Shown here: piece after piece, positions 1 through 9,764 of the stretch
Numbering within the stretch: the stretch's first letter is position 1
How the letters are laid out: each line of letters starts with the position of its first letter
NCBI GenBank assembly: GCA_963920635.1
Contig: OY987302.1
Coordinates: 43,279,500 to 43,343,499 of the forward strand
Direction: 5' to 3'
Origin: Pseudeuparius sepicola
Taxonomy: Eukaryota > Arthropoda > Insecta > Coleoptera > Anthribidae
DNA length: 64,000 nucleotides
Position numbers and translations under genes: made by a program
The notes under the pieces: model-generated
The model's input: the letters and a program-made list of their open reading frames with translations, nothing else
Told to the model about the DNA's origin: nothing
Database searches by the model: none

Positions 1-303
1 TGTTCAGCAGTATGGTTTCAGACCGAAAAGGTCCACCGAATTAGCAGTTTATAAAGCAGTTTCGTACATTGTGGAGAAAGTCAACAACGATAAAAAGGTT
101 CCAGGTCTGTATTTCGACCTTTCAACGGTCTCCCACACTATCAGTCATCAAATAATGATTCGGAGGCTTGAGGGGTGTGGATTCAGGGGGATTTGCAGGT
201 CCTTACTGGAGTCATATCTAGCGAACAGGTATCAGACTGTCGGCAGATGAGGTGGGGCAGGGTGTCCCTCAGAGTTCAATTCTCGGTCCGCTGCTCTTCC
301 TGC
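1..303 (+). pseudogene. LINE reverse transcriptase fragment (Jockey/CR1 group), fingers and palm
   Basis: The translation enters at the window edge and shows the RT pattern QQYGFRPKRSTELAVYKAV, then an aspartate-containing motif A region (YFDLS), then GVPQ-like and ILGPLLFLLYVN motif B residues. These are signatures of non-LTR retrotransposon reverse transcriptases, which copy element RNA at a nicked target. Motif A is damaged: the usual FDLS-x-AFD core reads FDLSTVSHTISH, and a frame change follows near position 240. The 5' part lies outside the window. The fragment stops at about 303 where unrelated sequence begins; matching downstream pieces of the same kind of element lie at 2006-2193 and 3164-3492 on the same strand, so this is one broken copy. 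Confidence 0.85.
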
Positions 304-2005
304 TGTATGTCAATCCCAAGCAGCATTTTTGGTCGGCGTTACGTTCCGGCGACTTTTGTTTGCAACTTTAAAGTTGTGATTACTACTGATAGGAACGTAA
401 TTACTACGTTCCTATTACGTCCCTGCGACCAAAATGGGGAACATTTTGAGGGTGATAGATACGTAACGGCGACCACCTAGCAACTTACACCGCTACGACG
501 CGCTTACGTTCCGGCAACGTGGTGGAGACGTAGCAGCGTGGTCACCGCTACTTTGTTGAATTTGTTTGCTTCTTTACATTCGCGTCCTCGCTTTGTCTTT
601 GTCTAAATAATTGAAAAGTATTCTAGCCCAGCATCTTCCGTCATTTTTCAATAACCGTGGAAAATGGAAGTACCTAATATTTATTTTTAACTTATATCTA
701 TGAATAATGGTAGGTATAAGAAAGGTATTAATTTGCTGATTTATGTCCAGTTGCTAGATTCAAGAAACTAAAACGATTGAAAATTTTCTATCAAATATGA
801 CGTTGATAGATTGAAAAGTAACAACGCGCCCTCTCAAAATGCATGTTTTAACACTTTTTTATCGGGAGGATAAATTACGAAAATGTGCGAAATTACCTAA
901 AAATGCTGAAAAATGCTTTTTTAATGTTTCTATAAGTTATGCGAGTTCATTTTTGCTCAATTTTCTCTTTTTTTGGGACAATTTTGAAGAAATAACTATT
1001 TCAGTACCAAAGGAAATTGACATTTAATTTTAATGGCGTTTATCATTTTATAAAGAAAATATGGCGTAATTTTCAGTAATTACTTCTAAGTATTATTTAC
1101 CTAAAAATGGGTGTTTGAAGGCTTTGCCACTTAACTGGTAGTAACGGCAACTAGACTTTTTTCACTTTAAGGTAATTCCTACCTTTAAGACGAAAATTAG
1201 TTTTAGATATTTTAAACTCTAAAGTCCTAATTACTACAAGAGAACTTCAGAGTTCCAGAAGCCTCGTTTAAGTTCCGAATGCTACTACTAGGTTCCATTT
1301 GAAACTTTAACCTATAATTTTTATATGTGAGTGTTGTTTTCAGCCGGTGTGTGTTTCGTGCTATAATTTGAAATGTTGATATTTAAAATTGTAGCCACTC
1401 AAGAGAAGCGTTTTGTAATTTTGTATTGAAGACAAGTGCTCGTGTTTCGATTCGTTTCATCCAACTGCTGCTTTAATTTTCTATAAAATGTGAATGTGTG
1501 TCTATAATTTTTGTTCTTTCTAATGGTTGACATTTTCATCACTTCGCAAAAACTACCGAATCCTTCAAACGATTGTAAGGAACTAAATGTAGTTTCCATT
1601 TTGGTCCCTATAGAAGTGACAGTTACTTTAAAGTATTTTTTTGTAGTAATTGGAACTTTCTAGTAATTTTAAAATGGAGTGAGAAGTAAAACTTACCATA
1701 CAGTAGTTTTCTCGAGTAGCGGGAAAGTTAATTTCACTTTAAATATGACTATATAGTTCCGTAACATTGGAGGTATTTCAAAAGTCGCGAAGATGTAGAA
1801 GTTACTTTCACCGTTACCATAAAGTAATGGAAACTTTAAAGTGATAAACAAGTAACACAACAAAGTAATTGTGACCATTGAATATAACTTTAGAGTTAAC
1901 GTGACTTTAACGTAATTTTGCATAGTAACAATTCCGTTCCAGATTCTGGAGTATTTATCTTGACACTAGTTTAAAACGGGATAAACAAATCACTACTCTG
2001 GAACG
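304..2005. other. 1.7 kb segment interrupting the LINE; unrecognised
   Basis: No coding sequence is convincing here. The segment separates two parts of one LINE and replaces the region that should hold the catalytic FADD motif. Its right half (about 1100-1990) is unusually rich in the words ACTTTAAAGT, GTTAC/GTAAC and GGAAC/GTTCC, and its left half repeats TACGTTCC; a short inverted repeat TAGGAACGTA/TACGTTCCTA sits at 391-415. The two ends share only a weak ACGTTCC similarity. It may be a decayed DNA transposon, but no clear terminal repeats or target duplication were found. Confidence 0.35.
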
Positions 2006-2193
2006 TCAACTTTACATTTTGTGTGCACTTATCAGAAGGCTTCGCAGAGTTTTAAGCATTGAAACTATACGATTCTGGAGTTCGTCGAAGGATGCCGCTA
2101 GGATCTTTAAAGCTCAGAAGCAGATAGTGCGCTGCATCTTTCGATTGCGCCCTAGAGCATTCTGTCGGCTTACTGTTCCGTCTCTCTACTATT
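2006..2193 (+). pseudogene. LINE reverse transcriptase fragment, thumb region
   Basis: Residues such as ALIRRLRRVLSIETIR, FWSSSKDAARIFKAQK and VRCIFRLRPR match the post-catalytic part of Jockey/CR1-group RTs (typically ...YGIIFWGSS...IF..QKR.VR.I). A stretch of about ten residues between ETIR and FWSS is missing, so the copy is deleted internally. The reading is cut at 2193 by a TA-flanked palindromic element and continues after it at 3164. Confidence 0.75.
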
Positions 2194-2195
2194 TA

Positions 2196-3161
2196 GACCG
2201 TCAGACAGTGACAGATTTTCCTTACTGATTTTCTCATTTATGCCTTGGAGAGGGTTGAAAGGTAAATCGATGCTGAGTCGGAAAATAGTAATTTTAAGTT
2301 TGGCCCCCGGGGAAAACATATGGAAAATTCGATTTTTCAAAACAGAAAAAAAGGTACTAATTCTCACTTATGCCATGTTCACCGTATGATTTCTTATACT
2401 ATTCCGACCTCGAAAACCTAAAGGCTTAAGTGTAGCGCGTGGAAAAAGGGTTGAATTAAGTGTTTGGCAGATCACATAAAAAATGAGTTGGTTTACTGAC
2501 TCCGTCAGTTATGCCGTTCGAAATGGTGGAAACTCATATCCTCACTAGCCCAAAAATGGATTGGCAGAAGCACAGACCTATAATATAAATATAGGTCTGT
2601 GGCAGAAGTGACGCGTGGGGAAAAATGCACTTTTTTTTCGTCAACTGATTTTCTCAGGGATAAAATGAATTGCAATAAAACTTTCTATAGTTTCAGAGGC
2701 ATAAGAGCAGAAATCAGTTGACGAAAAAAAATTTCTGACTTATTTTCCGACCCAAAAGTGCATTTTTCCCCACGCGTCACTTCTAGCTGCCAATCAATTT
2801 TTGGGCTAGTGAGGATATAATAACTTTTCACCATTTCGAACGGCATAACTGACGGAGTCAGTAAACCAAATAATTTTTTGTGTGATCTGCCAAACCCTTA
2901 ATTCAACCCTTTTTCCACATGCTACACTTATGCCTTTGGGTTTTCGAGGTCTTAATAGTATAAGAAATCATACGGTGAAAATGGCATAAGTTAGAATTAG
3001 TACCTTTTTTTCTGTTTTGAAAAATCGAATTTTCCATATGTTTTCCCCGGGGGCCAAACTTAAAATTCCTATTTTCCGACTCAGCATCGATTTACCTTTC
3101 AACCCTCTCCAAGGCATAAATGAGAAAATCAGTAAGGAAAATCTGTCACTGTCTGACGGTC
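2196..3161. mobile_element. 966 bp palindromic TA-flanked element (termini GACCGTC)
   Basis: The two halves are inverted copies of each other over nearly their whole length: the outer 20 bases GACCGTCAGACAGTGACAGA are repeated exactly in inverse at the right end, and pairing continues inward to a centre near 2680. A TA dinucleotide lies just outside each end (2194-2195, 3162-3163), the target duplication typical of Tc1/mariner-type insertion. No ORF belongs to a known transposase. It sits inside a LINE RT, which shows it is an insertion. Its ends resemble those of the element at 49223-50696 (GACCG...AGTGACAGATTTT). Confidence 0.85.
2571..2600. mobile_element. 30 bp hairpin insertion with 8-bp direct duplication
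   Basis: A short hairpin (CACAGACCTATA and its inverse around a six- to seven-base loop) interrupts the left arm of the surrounding palindrome. The 8-mer GGCAGAAG occurs on both sides (2563-2570, 2601-2608), and the opposite arm near 2780-2795 lacks the hairpin, so it serves as an approximate empty site. A second copy with a different duplication lies at 59889-59921. Confidence 0.75.
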
Positions 3162-3163
3162 TA

Positions 3164-3492
3164 ATTTGTCACTTGTAATGTTTGTAAAGAAGCAACCGGG
3201 GTTGTTTAGAATGAATCTGGATCACTCTGTGGATAATATCTCTATGGTGGTCAGGGGTAGGACAGACCTCGGCATTCGCGCTCATTCCTCTACCTATTTT
3301 GAAAGAGGTCCAAACTTCAGGGCAATAAAGGCTTATAAAATGCTACCAACTGGGCTCCAGCAATTAGCAAACTTAAAAAATTTAAAGCCGAGGTCCTCTG
3401 CTTCCTGCAAGACAAATGTTTGTATAATTTCGACTTTACTACATAATATTTTAATTGAAAAATGTCTTTGTAAACTTGACTTTACAGTGTAA
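3164..3492 (+). pseudogene. LINE ORF2 C-terminal fragment
   Basis: The translation has the typical end of Jockey/CR1-group ORF2: a GRTDLGIRAHSSTYFERGPNF region followed by AIKAYKMLPTGLQQL, equivalent to the common R-x-D-L...FE-P...A-KIYN-LP pattern. It continues the LINE pieces at 1-303 and 2006-2193 and is separated from them by the palindromic element. The frame ends at a stop at 3490-3492. Confidence 0.75.
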
Positions 3493-3697
3493 TATTCCTA
3501 TTGAATACTTTTAAATTTGTGTTCTTAGCAGGAATATGAGTATGGAACAAAGTGATATGTTTAAGATTAAAAGTGGTGCACATACACCATTTTCCTAGGG
3601 TTGTCTGCATTCACGTAGCATGCTTTATATAGTGACTTTGCTTTGTTATTGTGAAAATAATTTGGTTGGCATTAAAGATATTATTTTATTATTATTT
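3493..3697 (+). other. 3' untranslated tail of the LINE
   Basis: AT-rich sequence following the LINE stop codon. It ends in a short TTATT/TTA microsatellite (3678-3697), the kind of tail left by non-LTR retrotransposition. Confidence 0.5.
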
Positions 3698-3935
3698 TAA
3701 CATGGGTATACATCAAAAAACTTTACACAGACTGTAAGGGTAAGGCTTTTGATTGCGCTGATTTTGTTTATAATATTAATAAAATTGTTTAACTCCTCCA
3801 CTTGATTCTCAAGACACCTACCAACTTGAGGTACCTAATACGTTAACGGTGCATTGCAAATAATATCAATGATACCTACATTAGATAAAAATTTTCCACT
3901 TTATAAAAGTCAATTTTGTATATTCTGCATTTAGG

Positions 3936-4194
3936 CACAGAATAAATAGCTTCACAACAGAAGCGTCCATAAAGACGTATCAAAAATAAGCGAGCCTCCA
4001 TTTCAATTTATAGAAAAATAACCAATAACATATACATAAATTTGGTCCTAATACAATCTCTTCGCAATGTGGATTAATGTAAAATCAAATAAAATGCACA
4101 ATGTTTATCCCTTTAGAAGATATTTCGCGTCAAAGCGAGCATCCTTTTGACACGTCTTTATGGACGCTTCTGTTGTGAAGCTATTTATTCTGTG
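3936..4194. mobile_element. 259 bp MITE, termini CACAG/CTGTG
   Basis: About 43 bases at the left (CACAGAATAAATAGCTTCAC...) recur in inverse at the right end with very few differences. Flanks are ATTTAGG on the left and ATTTAAT on the right, a possible decayed 5-7 bp duplication. No ORF. The terminal CACAG...CTGTG matches the tiny hairpin insertions at 2571, 59889 and 63878. Confidence 0.75.
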
Positions 4195-4495
4195 ATTTAA
4201 TTTTCAATATGAATGCCAGAATTTTTTCGTTTTGCCCAAATATTCCAGGAGGGGGCGGCCACCCCTCTGCTGCCTGCCCGTATGTAACGGCCCCCATGAT
4301 GATAATAACTAAAATTATTAGTTTTGTAAAAAAATGTTAAAATATACTTAACCAATGAATACTTGTTTTACTGTATTTTTTGTCATTGTATAAATTTAGC
4401 AAACTACAGCATAAATTCGTTTTTGTTCTTGAGCTTCTGTTAAGACATTGCCTTGTAAATATATAAATGTATAGACATATAGTACAGTCAATCTA
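4195..4495. other. AT-rich spacer, no gene seen
   Basis: Nothing coding. A GC-richer patch at 4248-4295 is followed by a short ATGATGATAATAA run (4298-4310), which could be a LINE tail. Confidence 0.4.
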
Positions 4496-5187
4496 GATCA
4501 CATTTATATGTCCAACTTTAATGTAATTATCTGGGAATGACTTAAAAGATGTACCCACTCAGAACTGACCAGAAATTAATTAAATCCACTTCTGAAGTTT
4601 GCTTATGAAGTCGCACATCTGAAATTGACATTTGGTGCATAGTAGTTTTTAATTAATTACTGAGAGACCTCTTTAGAATATTGTTCCCTTTCGATTGGTC
4701 CATAAATCATCACCAGAGAATTAAATTAAGACATTAAGTTAAACAATTACAAAAACTATTATTTTTATAAAAGGGAGTATAACAGAAAATAGAAATTGAA
4801 AAATTGAAAAAGCACTATTCAATCTTTTTGAAAATTAAATACATGGCCAACTATAATTACTTTTAGAGGTCCCAATTTCAAGAAGTAGTAGTAACAAGTT
4901 TATTTAGTACATGTAAGGCTACATGCAAATACTAAATACAATGATTATTATATAGGCAATAAAACTTCCTTCTTCTAAAATAAGTCTGTGTTAATTTTTT
5001 ATGGTTACATTTAAATCTATTGTAATTAATTATTCCTTTTTGAAATATTGACAAGATCGAATCGGATAGCTAGTGCTATTAGCGATTTTTTTAGAATAGA
5101 ACTGACCACGGTTTAGAATAGAACTGACCACGGATTCTTGTTTAGAACCACTTTTAAAGGTCCACAAAGTTTGGCGTTGGTTGTATA

Positions 5188-5715
5188 CAGGATGTCCCAC
5201 TTAAGTTTTCAGTGTTTACCTCCTTATACAGGGTGGCCCATTTCATATAGAAGCACCCCGTAATTTTTTTTATATTTCATCGGATTTTAGCCGGATTTTT
5301 TTCTGAAGATAGGTCGCAAAAATCTCTACTTTGGTGCAAAATTTCATGTCTCATCTCAATTTTCAAGGCCTACTATGAATTTATTGTTTCGTAGTACAAA
5401 TTGACGAAAACCATTTAGCATTTTTTTATTTAAAATCTGACCTCAGCGTTAATCAGAACACTCTAAAACCCCACACATACCAAATTTGGACAAATAATAT
5501 AAAGTTTTTTGCGACCTATCTTCAGAAAAAAAAACTGCTAAAATCGGATGAAAAGTAAAACAATTACGGGGTGCTTCCATTTCAAATGGGCCACCCTGTA
5601 TATTATTACCTTCGTCATTCGGTATGGGAAGATCGGTATTTTTTGACAAATGCCCCCCCCCCCCCCACTGTATAATAAAGGAGGTAAATAAAGAAAACTT
5701 AAGTGGGACATCCTG
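5188..5715. mobile_element. TA-flanked palindromic MITE (CAGGATGTCCCACTTAAG ends)
   Basis: The left end CAGGATGTCCCACTTAAG recurs in inverse at the right end, with TA outside both ends. Its middle is occupied by another element (5229-5598), so its own unique sequence is short. A run of about 14 C lies at 5652-5665. It sits at the centre of the 2.5 kb palindrome. Confidence 0.7.
5229..5598. mobile_element. 370 bp TA-flanked palindromic MITE (CAGGGTGGCCCATTT ends)
   Basis: Ends CAGGGTGGCCCATTTCATAT and its near-inverse; arms pair through the GATAGGTCGCAAAAA block (5310 with 5510). TA flanks both ends. Near its centre (5415-5480) is a core with TTTAAAATCTGAC and CGTTAATCAGAACAC that also occurs in the palindromes at 7386-8627 and 57395-57815. 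Confidence 0.75.
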
Positions 5716-6268
5716 TATACGAACAATGCCAAACTTTGTGGACCTTTAAAAGTGGTTCTAAACAAGAATCCGCGGTCGGTTCTGTTCTAAAAAAATTGCT
5801 ATCCGATTCGATCTTGTCAATATTTCAAAAAGAAATAATTAATTACGATAGATTAAAATGTAACCATAAAAAATTAACACAGACTTATTTTAAAAGAAGG
5901 TTTTATTGCCTATATTGAAATAATCATTGTATAATTTTGTATTTAGTATTTGCATGTAGCATGTAGCCTTATATGTACTAAATAAACTTTGTTACTATCT
6001 ACTACTTTTTGAAATTGGGACCTCTAAAAGTAATTATTCTAGTTGGCCATGTATTTAATTTTGAAAAAGATTGAATAGTGCATCAAATGATATTTTCGAA
6101 AAGCTAAAAAAATCAAAATCGGTGCACAAACAAAAATTTTAGAGCAGTGCTTTTCAATTTTTATTTTCTGTTGTATTATATAAAAATAATAGTTTTGGGA
6201 TTAATTCTTATCACTACAGTAATTGTATAACTTAATTTCTAATTTAATTCTCCGGTGATGATTTATGG

Positions 6269-6923
6269 AGATAGCAGCAAATTGCCGAATGTGCAAATTG
6301 CCGAATGGTCGTGTAGGATCGCTAGGAGTCGGTCCTCAGCAAATTGCCGAATGTGCAAATTGCCGAATGGTCGTGTAGGATCGGTAGGAGTCGGTCCTCG
6401 CCGACGTAGCGTCCGCCAAGCCAAAACTAGGTCAGAATCGTCAGAATCTGTTGATTGCTTGGGCTAAACGCTTGTGCCTTTGTGAGATTGTTTTCCTAAT
6501 TTCGTATCAATTAAAAACCTTTCTAACATAATCCAGGAACCAGGAACCACAACAAAATATTTATTTACATTCTCTAAACCCTACTAGCATCTAGGGAGCG
6601 GTAGGTCACAAATGATCCTAGCTGCTCCTTTTGCAACATCGAAACCTCGCGAAAACCCTCGGAAAATCCGAAATTTTCAAAGATTTATGCCGTGTTTACG
6701 TCCGGCCCGACATTTCAAAATTTCGGATTTTCCGCGGGTTTTCGCGAAGTTTCGATGTTATATCGTCAATTTTCTGTATACGATCAAACGTAAGCAGCTT
6801 CATGCCCTGTTCTAGAGATCTTCTGTCACCGTCATCGAAACAATTTTGTCGAAAAGGTTGGGTCGGTTCGGCCGTCGTTCGGGTTTTCGGCAATATGCAC
6901 ATTCGTCAGTTTGTGGCGTTCCC
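6269..6923. mobile_element. 655 bp insertion with perfect 9-bp duplication (MULE-like MITE candidate)
   Basis: The 9-mer GATTTATGG lies on both sides (6260-6268, 6924-6932). The opposite arm of the enclosing palindrome (4700-4720) holds the same site with a single copy, so the boundaries are supported by an empty site. The ends share an imperfect inverted motif around CCGAATGTGCAAATTGCCGAA. An internal stem links 6638-6680 to 6712-6765 (CATCGAAACTTCGCG-like arms). A 9-bp duplication fits the Mutator superfamily, but no transposase is encoded, so the family is inferred. Confidence 0.75.
6275..6398. repeat. Two tandem copies of a 62-bp unit
   Basis: The unit starting CAGCAAATTGCCGAATGTGC repeats at 6275 and 6337 with one mismatch. 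Each unit itself contains ATTGCCGAATG-type words twice. It forms the left end of the 655 bp insertion. Confidence 0.9.
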
Positions 6924-7039
6924 GATTTATGGACCAATCGAAAGGGAACAATATTCTAAAGAGGTCTCTCTCTCAGTATAATTAATTAAAAACTACTATG
7001 CACCAAATGTCAATTTCAGATGTGCGACTCCATAAGCAA

Positions 7040-7345
7040 ACTTCGGAAGTGGATATAGTTAAACCTTCAGTCAACGGATATAGCCTAACGAATAAAGGCG
7101 TGTGGCGTGTGCCTATGAAAGCGCATTTATTTTTTCGTAGGTTCAAATCACACACGATGCATTTTGTTTTTAATTATCAACAAAAATACAGATTTTTTTG
7201 TTTACTATAGTAAAATAAAATAGTAAAAAATAAAATCTGTATTTTTGTTGATAATTAAAAAAGGGAAATGCATCGTATGGAATAATATAGGCACGCACCT
7301 TTACTTACCCGTTAGACTACATCCACTTCGGAAGTTTGCTGTCAC
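7040..7345. repeat. Small palindrome
   Basis: Arms pair AACTTCGGAAGTGGATATAG (7040) with ATCCACTTCGGAAGTT (7321), and TTTTTAATTATCAACAAAAA with its inverse around 7210-7230. No coding sequence. Confidence 0.7.
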
Positions 7346-7385
7346 GAAGTCACTCATCTCAAATCATATTTATATTTCTTATCTA

Positions 7386-8627
7386 CAGTGTATCTGGTTT
7401 TTCGTGTTAACACCCCTGAAAATGTAAGTAGGCTGGGGGAATTGAACGGGGCAATTTTTTTATAAATATGTCCCCGAAAGGTCATCATTTGCGAGGTATT
7501 GGTTTGGCATTGCCGCGAAATCCTGGCCTACTGCGATTTTTTAAAGGGGTGCGTTTTTCGAAAAACCCTATTAGGCATATTTTTATTTAAAATCTGACAC
7601 CACAGCGTTAATCAGAACACCCCAAAACCCCTATATACCAAATTCGAATAAAAAATATACAGGGAGTTCCATTATGCAGGGTGTCAAAGTTGAGCAAAAT
7701 AGGAATTTTAAAGGCATCTGCCAAGTCAAGTGTGCCATGGAATCCCCTCAAAACAGTTGAATGGTCAACAGGACCACTCAAGTTGTTGGAGTGCAAAGGT
7801 CCAATACGAAATATACAGAGTGCTCTTATCTGTGCCATCTCAATTTTTTGTAACTTTATACGGGTCAATAATCGAGTATATCAAAACCGCTCCACATACT
7901 ATAAACGAACTAAATCTAAAAAATACAGAAGCCTGCCAGTCAGTAAGTCCATATCAGTTAAGGTGGCTGGTGTGTCACAACAGGAAACGCACAGAAAATG
8001 TATCATCTTAGACAGTGACTTTGTTGAGAAAGGCCCAATAATTTAAATTGTTTTTATTTGTTGGTTGGCATTTTGTAAAGAAATAAATTACTTTTGGGTT
8101 TATTAATATTTTTTCAATGATTCCAGAGTACTCCTGATCAGTATAAAGTTTCATAAAATTTAAGAATTTTGAGATGGCTCAGAGAAAAATACCCTGTATA
8201 TTTTTGTAGTAAATCTTTTCACACCAACATTTTGAGTGGTCCTGTTCACCATGCAACTGTTTCGAAGTAATTCCATGGCACACTTGACTCGCCAGATGCC
8301 TTTAAAATTCCTATTTTGCTCAACTTTGACACCCTGCAGAATGGAACTACCTGTATATTTTTTGTTCAAATTTGGTATGTGGGGGTTTTAGGGTGTCCTG
8401 ATTAACGCTGTGGTGTCAGATTTTAAATAAAAATATGCCTAATAGGGTTTTTCGAAAAACGCACCCCTTTAAAAAATCGCAGTAGGCAAGGATTTCGCGG
8501 CAATGCCAAACCAATACCTCGCAAATGATGACCTTTCAGGGACATATTTATAAAAAAATTGCCCCGTTCAATTCCCCCAGCCTACTTACATTTTCAGGGG
8601 CGTTAACACGAAAAACCAGACACACTG
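7386..8627. mobile_element. 1242 bp palindromic TA-flanked element, family A copy 1
   Basis: Ends CAGTGTATCTGGTTTTTCGT and inverse, TA outside both. Arms of about 450 bases pair closely (for example the GGGGGAATTGAACGGGGCAA block at 7435 with 8560, and the GCGTTAATCAGAACACCCC block at 7607 with 8390). The CAGTG start and TA duplication fit Tc1/mariner-type ends. Short ORFs within the arms are products of the repeat. Related copies are at 53330-54396 and 57395-57815. Confidence 0.85.
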
Positions 8628-8783
8628 TATGTCTCAAATTGACATTTGGTGCACACATAATAATTAGTGGTTTTTAATTAATTTCTGCTCAGTTACCTCT
8701 TTTAAGTCATTCCCAGATAATTAAATTTTAAGTCATTCCCAGATAATTAAATTAAAGTGTGACATATAAATGTGATCTATACT

Positions 8784-9044
8784 ATATCCAAGTTACAGAG
8801 GCAGTGAATGAAAACATTGGCCGCCACGTGGTCGCGATGTGACCTATTTTCTTATTGGCCTCTGGCCGCCGTAAAATCTCAAGTGTTTAGGCGGCGAGTG
8901 GAATGCAGGGCCGGCTCTTCCCTCAGTCGAGTTTCCTGCATAGGTAGGATCGCGCGCAGACTTGTTCTTGTTGCAGAATCTCATATTATATTAGTCCGAC
9001 CCTGGTGATTTTGTTTATATCTACTGCCTCTGTAACTTGGATAT
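8784..9044. mobile_element. 261 bp MITE with 22-bp terminal inverted repeats
   Basis: ATATCCAAGTTACAGAGGCA at the left recurs in inverse at the right end. The interior is GC-richer than its surroundings and has no convincing ORF. No clear target duplication was found. Confidence 0.7.
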
Positions 9045-9406
9045 TGGTCATAAAAAAAAACTCACCCTGACAACTGAAACAAACGGGGTGTCCCATAATA
9101 GTGTTAGCCCAGGGCCCCCAAAACTTACGCTCCGCCCCTGTGAAAACCCCTGAAGTATACCCGGGCTCCACATAAATACCTATGTAATTTCAGATATGGC
9201 GAATTCAGATAGGTAATTGCATCTCCTAGTTTTCCTCCTATGGGACACTTAGTTTTCACTTGAACGACTCAATATACATCATTATATAATCGATGTCGAT
9301 AAGTAAAAGAACTATAGGTACATAATTATTATTGAAATGAAATACAAAATTTATAATGCCATCTGACGTAACCAGTAATGACAACTGAACAAATAGAGAG
9401 TTTTGG
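9045..9406. other. Spacer between MITE and R4-like LINE; no gene seen
   Basis: Contains a lone GGGGTGTCCCATAATA motif near 9087 resembling the ends of the palindromic elements, without a partner. The 5' boundary of the LINE may lie inside this stretch but could not be placed. Confidence 0.35.
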
Positions 9407-9675
9407 CCTGTGACAGGGGCCAACCTACGGGTGTGACAATCCCGCGATCTCCAGTTGCGCAGGGAGGGGTCTAGCTGGTGACGGGGGCTGATCCTCGGGT
9501 GTGACAATCCCGCGACTCTCGGTTACACAGGGATGGATCTAGCCTGTGAGAGAGGCGGATCTTCGGGTGTAACGATCCCGTGTTTCCCAGTTAACGCAAG
9601 GAGGGGTTTGACCTGTGAGAGGGGCAGATCCTCGGGTGTAACGATCCCGCGTTATCCTAGTTGACCTGTGTGGGT
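9407..9675 (+). repeat. Four 68-bp tandem repeats in the 5' region of the R4-like LINE
   Basis: Each unit has a CCTGTGA-GGGGC box followed by GGGTGT(G/A)AC(A/G)ATCCCG. The latter recurs at about 9428, 9496, 9564 and 9633, giving periods of 68, 68 and 69. They end about 100 bases before the ORF. Tandem 5' repeats are known in several LINEs, where they can carry promoter activity; a promoter role here is inferred. Confidence 0.85.
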
Positions 9676-9699
9676 AGCGGGTTAGAATACTCCTATCGT

Positions 9700-9740
9700 G
9701 GCTCCGCGAGTCGTAAAAGGCGACCGAGGGCCGTCACTCC
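9700..9740 (+). promoter_or_regulatory. Conserved-looking GTCGTAAAAGGCGAC hairpin upstream of LINE ORF
   Basis: GTCGTAAAAGGCGAC (9710-9724) can fold into a short stem (GTCG/CGAC) just before the ORF. It could be part of the 5' UTR structure of the element, possibly a ribozyme-like fold as known for R2-type LINEs, but I cannot confirm any fold. Confidence 0.3.
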
Positions 9741-9764
9741 CACGTTACGGGAGAAACCCATGGA

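Larger units (their letters stand above)
4577..7060. repeat. 2.5 kb imperfect palindrome
   Basis: Left-arm landmarks return in inverse on the right: the GTTTGC/GCAAAC block (4595 and 7037), GAGACCTCTTTAGAATATTG (4665) with its inverse near 6950, the GGCCAACTATAATTAC block (4850) with 6035, and the CGAATCGGATAGC block (5058) with 5802. The centre carries two nested TA-flanked elements. The right arm additionally carries the 655 bp insertion at 6269-6923, which the left arm lacks. Confidence 0.8.
4496..8777. mobile_element. 4.3 kb composite of nested palindromic elements
   Basis: The outer ends are inverted copies (GATCACATTTATATGTC at the left; its inverse at the right) with TA just outside both. 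Inside lie a 2.5 kb palindrome (about 4577-7060), a smaller palindrome (about 7040-7345) and a complete TA-flanked palindromic element (7386-8627). The internal motif AAATTGACATTTGGTGCA occurs near 4623, 7005 and 8637. No transposase ORF was recognised. It could be one large foldback element with later insertions, or several independent MITEs that landed in one another. Confidence 0.65.

Noticed and set aside
7608..8046. ORFs of 86-121 codons on both strands within the family A palindrome
   Set aside because: They lie in the self-complementary arms and encode no recognisable protein; similar frames recur at 53462-53779 and 57592-57816 because of the repeat.
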